Source: Bacteroidota bacterium
GTDB lineage: Bacteria > Bacteroidota > Bacteroidia > NS11-12g > UBA9320
NCBI GenBank assembly: GCA_018700895.1
Contig: JABIUV010000041.1
Span: forward strand, 1 to 51,067
Length of the DNA: 51,067 bases
Reading direction: 5' to 3'
The translations under genes and the position numbers were made by a program. Shown piece after piece: positions 49,253 through 51,067 of the stretch (positions are counted from its first letter, which is position 1; each line of letters begins with the position of its first letter). The notes below the pieces were generated by a model. It saw only the letters and a program-made list of their open reading frames with translations, did not search any database and was not told where the DNA came from.

Positions 49253-50611
49253 ATGCTAAATATTTCAAAATCAAGTATACGTGAATCTGTATGGAGTGAA
49301 AGTTATACCTCACTGAGTGAGGTGAAGAATAACTTGGCGAGGCGATTTTTTTTCAAGCTCATAATCGTACTTTTTTTAGTTGTTGTGGTGATGTTATTCC
49401 TGCCATGGACTCAAAATATCCAAAGCAAGGGATATGTGACGACATTAAGACCCGATGAACGACCACAAACCATACAAAACACCATACCAGGTAAAATAGA
49501 AAAGTGGTACGTGCAAGAGGGAGATTTGGTAAGTAAAGGAGATACGATACTCTATCTTACGGAGGTAAAGACCGAGTACTTTGACCCCAATCTGATAGAA
49601 CGAACCAAAGAGCAGGTAGAAGCCAAAGCTGGCGGAATAAATGCGTATGAAAATAAGCTAAAGGCACTGGATAATCAGATACACTCGCTCAATGATCTAC
49701 AGAAGCTTAAAATACGGACCATAGATAACAAGGTGAAACAATCTCAACTACAAGTATCTACTGATAGTGCTAGCTGGGAAGCCGCTAAAATAGACCTGCG
49801 AACTGCAAAAGAACGACTTGCACGTCAGGAGGAAATGTACGAGCAAGGACTAATATCGCTCACAGCACTGGAGACACGCAGGCTCAAGCTTCAAGAAACC
49901 AAAGCTAAAGCCATAGAAAAGGAGAATAAGTACGGCTTGAGCGTAAATATGTACATTAATACGCTCATAGAGCAGGATCAGGTAATCAGTGAGTTTGCCG
50001 AAAAAATAAGTGATGTAGAATCTAAGAGAAGCACCGCAGGCAGCGAATTATACAACGGACTCAGCGAAATGGCTAAAATGAAAAACCAATTGGCTAATTA
50101 TGAGATGCGACAAGACTTTTACTACGTACTCGCACCGCGTGATGGCTTTATTACGCAAGCGGTGCAGGCAGGTATAGGCGAAAACATCAAAGAGAATACG
50201 CCTATTATTACCATACTGCCCGAGCATTGGACTAAGGCGGTTGAGATATATGTAGACCCTATTGACCTTCCGCTTATCAAAAAAGGTAACGAGGTAATGT
50301 TTTTATTTGATGGATGGCCCAATATTGTATTCACAGGGTGGCCGGAGCTTACATATGGTACCTTCCCCGGTACGGTAAAGGCCATAGATTATAACATAAG
50401 CCCTAATGGTAAATACCGTATACTCATAGAGGAGTCTACCACAAAGCCTTGGCCCGACGAGGTACGTGTTGGCTCGGGAGCAAGGGGAGTAGCATTGCTG
50501 AATAGAGTGCCGGTATGGTACGAGTTATGGCGACAGCTCAATGGATTTCCACCTGATTATTATACAAACCAAAATGAAAGTAATAATGATGAACAAAAGG
50601 GTAAGAAGTAG
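49253..50611 (+). CDS. HlyD family membrane-fusion protein
   Basis: Periplasmic adaptor that joins the inner-membrane ABC exporter to a TolC channel. The 452-aa product has one TM helix at about 31-53 (FKLIIVLFLVVVVMLFLPW), a lipoyl-like half (GKIEKWYVQEGDLVSKGDTI), a long coiled-coil hairpin (about residues 115-285) with regularly spaced Leu and Lys/Glu, the second lipoyl half (VLAPRDGFITQAVQAGIGE) and a beta-barrel domain ending LWRQLNGFPPDYYT. It follows the ABC gene by five bases and overlaps the TolC start. Confidence 0.92.
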   Translation: MLNISKSSIRESVWSESYTSLSEVKNNLARRFFFKLIIVLFLVVVVMLFLPWTQNIQSKGYVTTLRPDERPQTIQNTIPGKIEKWYVQEGDLVSKGDTILYLTEVKTEYFDPNLIERTKEQVEAKAGGINAYENKLKALDNQIHSLNDLQKLKIRTIDNKVKQSQLQVSTDSASWEAAKIDLRTAKERLARQEEMYEQGLISLTALETRRLKLQETKAKAIEKENKYGLSVNMYINTLIEQDQVISEFAEKISDVESKRSTAGSELYNGLSEMAKMKNQLANYEMRQDFYYVLAPRDGFITQAVQAGIGENIKENTPIITILPEHWTKAVEIYVDPIDLPLIKKGNEVMFLFDGWPNIVFTGWPELTYGTFPGTVKAIDYNISPNGKYRILIEESTTKPWPDEVRVGSGARGVALLNRVPVWYELWRQLNGFPPDYYTNQNESNNDEQKGKK

Positions 50612-51067
50612 CATCTTAGGCCTATTCACAGCACTTTGCAGTGTGGCACAAGTGCCAGATACCTTCTTGTTCAATGAACTTGCATTTTTGCGACAGGCGA
50701 GGGACTATGCACCGACAGTGCTTAGCAGTAACTTAGAAGTCGATATTCAAAATCAAGAATTTCTGGCTGCCAAGGGTGCATTTGAGCCTAAGTTGGCAGG
50801 TAAATATAATCTGAAAAACTTTGATAATAAAACCTATTACAATAAACTCAATACCGGTCTGAAACTCAAAACGCCACTCGGGATAAAAGTAGATGGTGGA
50901 TTTACGGATAACAGTGGCGTCTTTCTTAATCCAGAAGCTAATGTTCCTGTGCAAGGTTTAGCCTACGCTGGCATAGAGGTGCCGCTTGGGGCAGGACTGT
51001 TTACTGACGAAGAGCGTACCCATATAAAGCAGCAACGACTGGAGACAGATGCCGCGGCATTGCTAAA
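50574..51067 (+). CDS. TolC family outer-membrane efflux protein (5' portion)
   Basis: The frame runs off the window end, so only the first 164 codons are seen; the full gene should be about 450-500 aa. A signal-like N-terminus (SSILGLFTALCSVAQ) precedes helical LRQARDYAPTVLSSNLEVD and beta segments (YYNKLNTGLKLKTPLGIKVDGGF; GIEVPLGAGLF), typical of the N-terminal half of a TolC protomer. The start is ATG at 50574, in frame with alternative ATGs at 50586 and 50589. It overlaps the HlyD gene by 38 bases. Confidence 0.85.
   Translation, partial: MKVIMMNKRVRSSILGLFTALCSVAQVPDTFLFNELAFLRQARDYAPTVLSSNLEVDIQNQEFLAAKGAFEPKLAGKYNLKNFDNKTYYNKLNTGLKLKTPLGIKVDGGFTDNSGVFLNPEANVPVQGLAYAGIEVPLGAGLFTDEERTHIKQQRLETDAAALL

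Noticed and set aside
1-51067. CRISPR array, transposase, phage genes or toxin-antitoxin system
   Set aside because: No regularly spaced repeats, no DDE or tyrosine recombinase motifs, no phage structural genes and no antitoxin-like pairs were seen.

Overview
The window is chromosomal DNA of a Bacteroidota bacterium. Supporting signs are DUF5723, DUF5686, DUF1573 and DUF423 proteins, B-type succinate dehydrogenase, an LptD/MCE envelope locus, several TAnnTTTG-type promoter boxes close to start codons, almost no Shine-Dalgarno sequences, and many lipoproteins and beta-barrels. The sequence is A+T-rich and gene-dense, with frequent ATGA start/stop overlaps. I cannot place it below phylum or class with confidence. 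Most genes are housekeeping; I see no prophage, transposase, CRISPR array or defence island.

Layout. 1-2.5 kb: tRNA maturation genes (CCA-adding enzyme, a PRiA4_ORF3-like protein, MiaA). 2.7-4.2 kb: a minus-strand run made of a decayed lipoprotein, a decayed DUF5723 protein, an FKBP lipoprotein and a 40-aa membrane microprotein. 4.2-9 kb: DUF423, SixA, a lipoprotein, PriA and DUF1573. 9-12 kb: a DinB-like remnant, frameshifted murB, a cytochrome lipoprotein, an MnmD-like methyltransferase and a glycosyltransferase. 12-17.4 kb: SLC12-like transporter, photolyase plus SDR39U1, and a broken cytochrome c peroxidase. 17.4-22.2 kb: a thioesterase/acyltransferase/thioesterase operon, a frameshifted thioredoxin, an M28 peptidase and a beta-barrel protein. 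22.2-32.5 kb: envelope locus (1459-aa secreted protein, PrmA, LptD, MCE protein) followed by PyrD. 32.9-37.2 kb: sdhCAB and ribE. 37.2-40 kb: small membrane proteins, a YARHG lipoprotein with an in-frame stop, and two tRNAs flanking a decayed tRNA-Leu copy. 40-46.2 kb: TPMT-like methyltransferase, beta-barrel, MazG, DUF5686 and GpmI. 46.3-51 kb: a gnd remnant beside a TetR-ABC-HlyD-TolC export operon that runs off the window.

The most striking property is the number of broken genes. I find at least eight protein-gene lesions: two internal deletions in one operon, frameshifts in murB and a thioredoxin gene, a deleted and frameshifted peroxidase, an in-frame stop in a YARHG protein, and N- or C-terminal remnants of gnd and a DinB-like gene. 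One tRNA-Leu copy is also decayed. Internal deletions and remnants cannot be base-calling errors, so real gene decay is occurring. The single-base lesions, above all in essential murB, could be decay or sequencing error.
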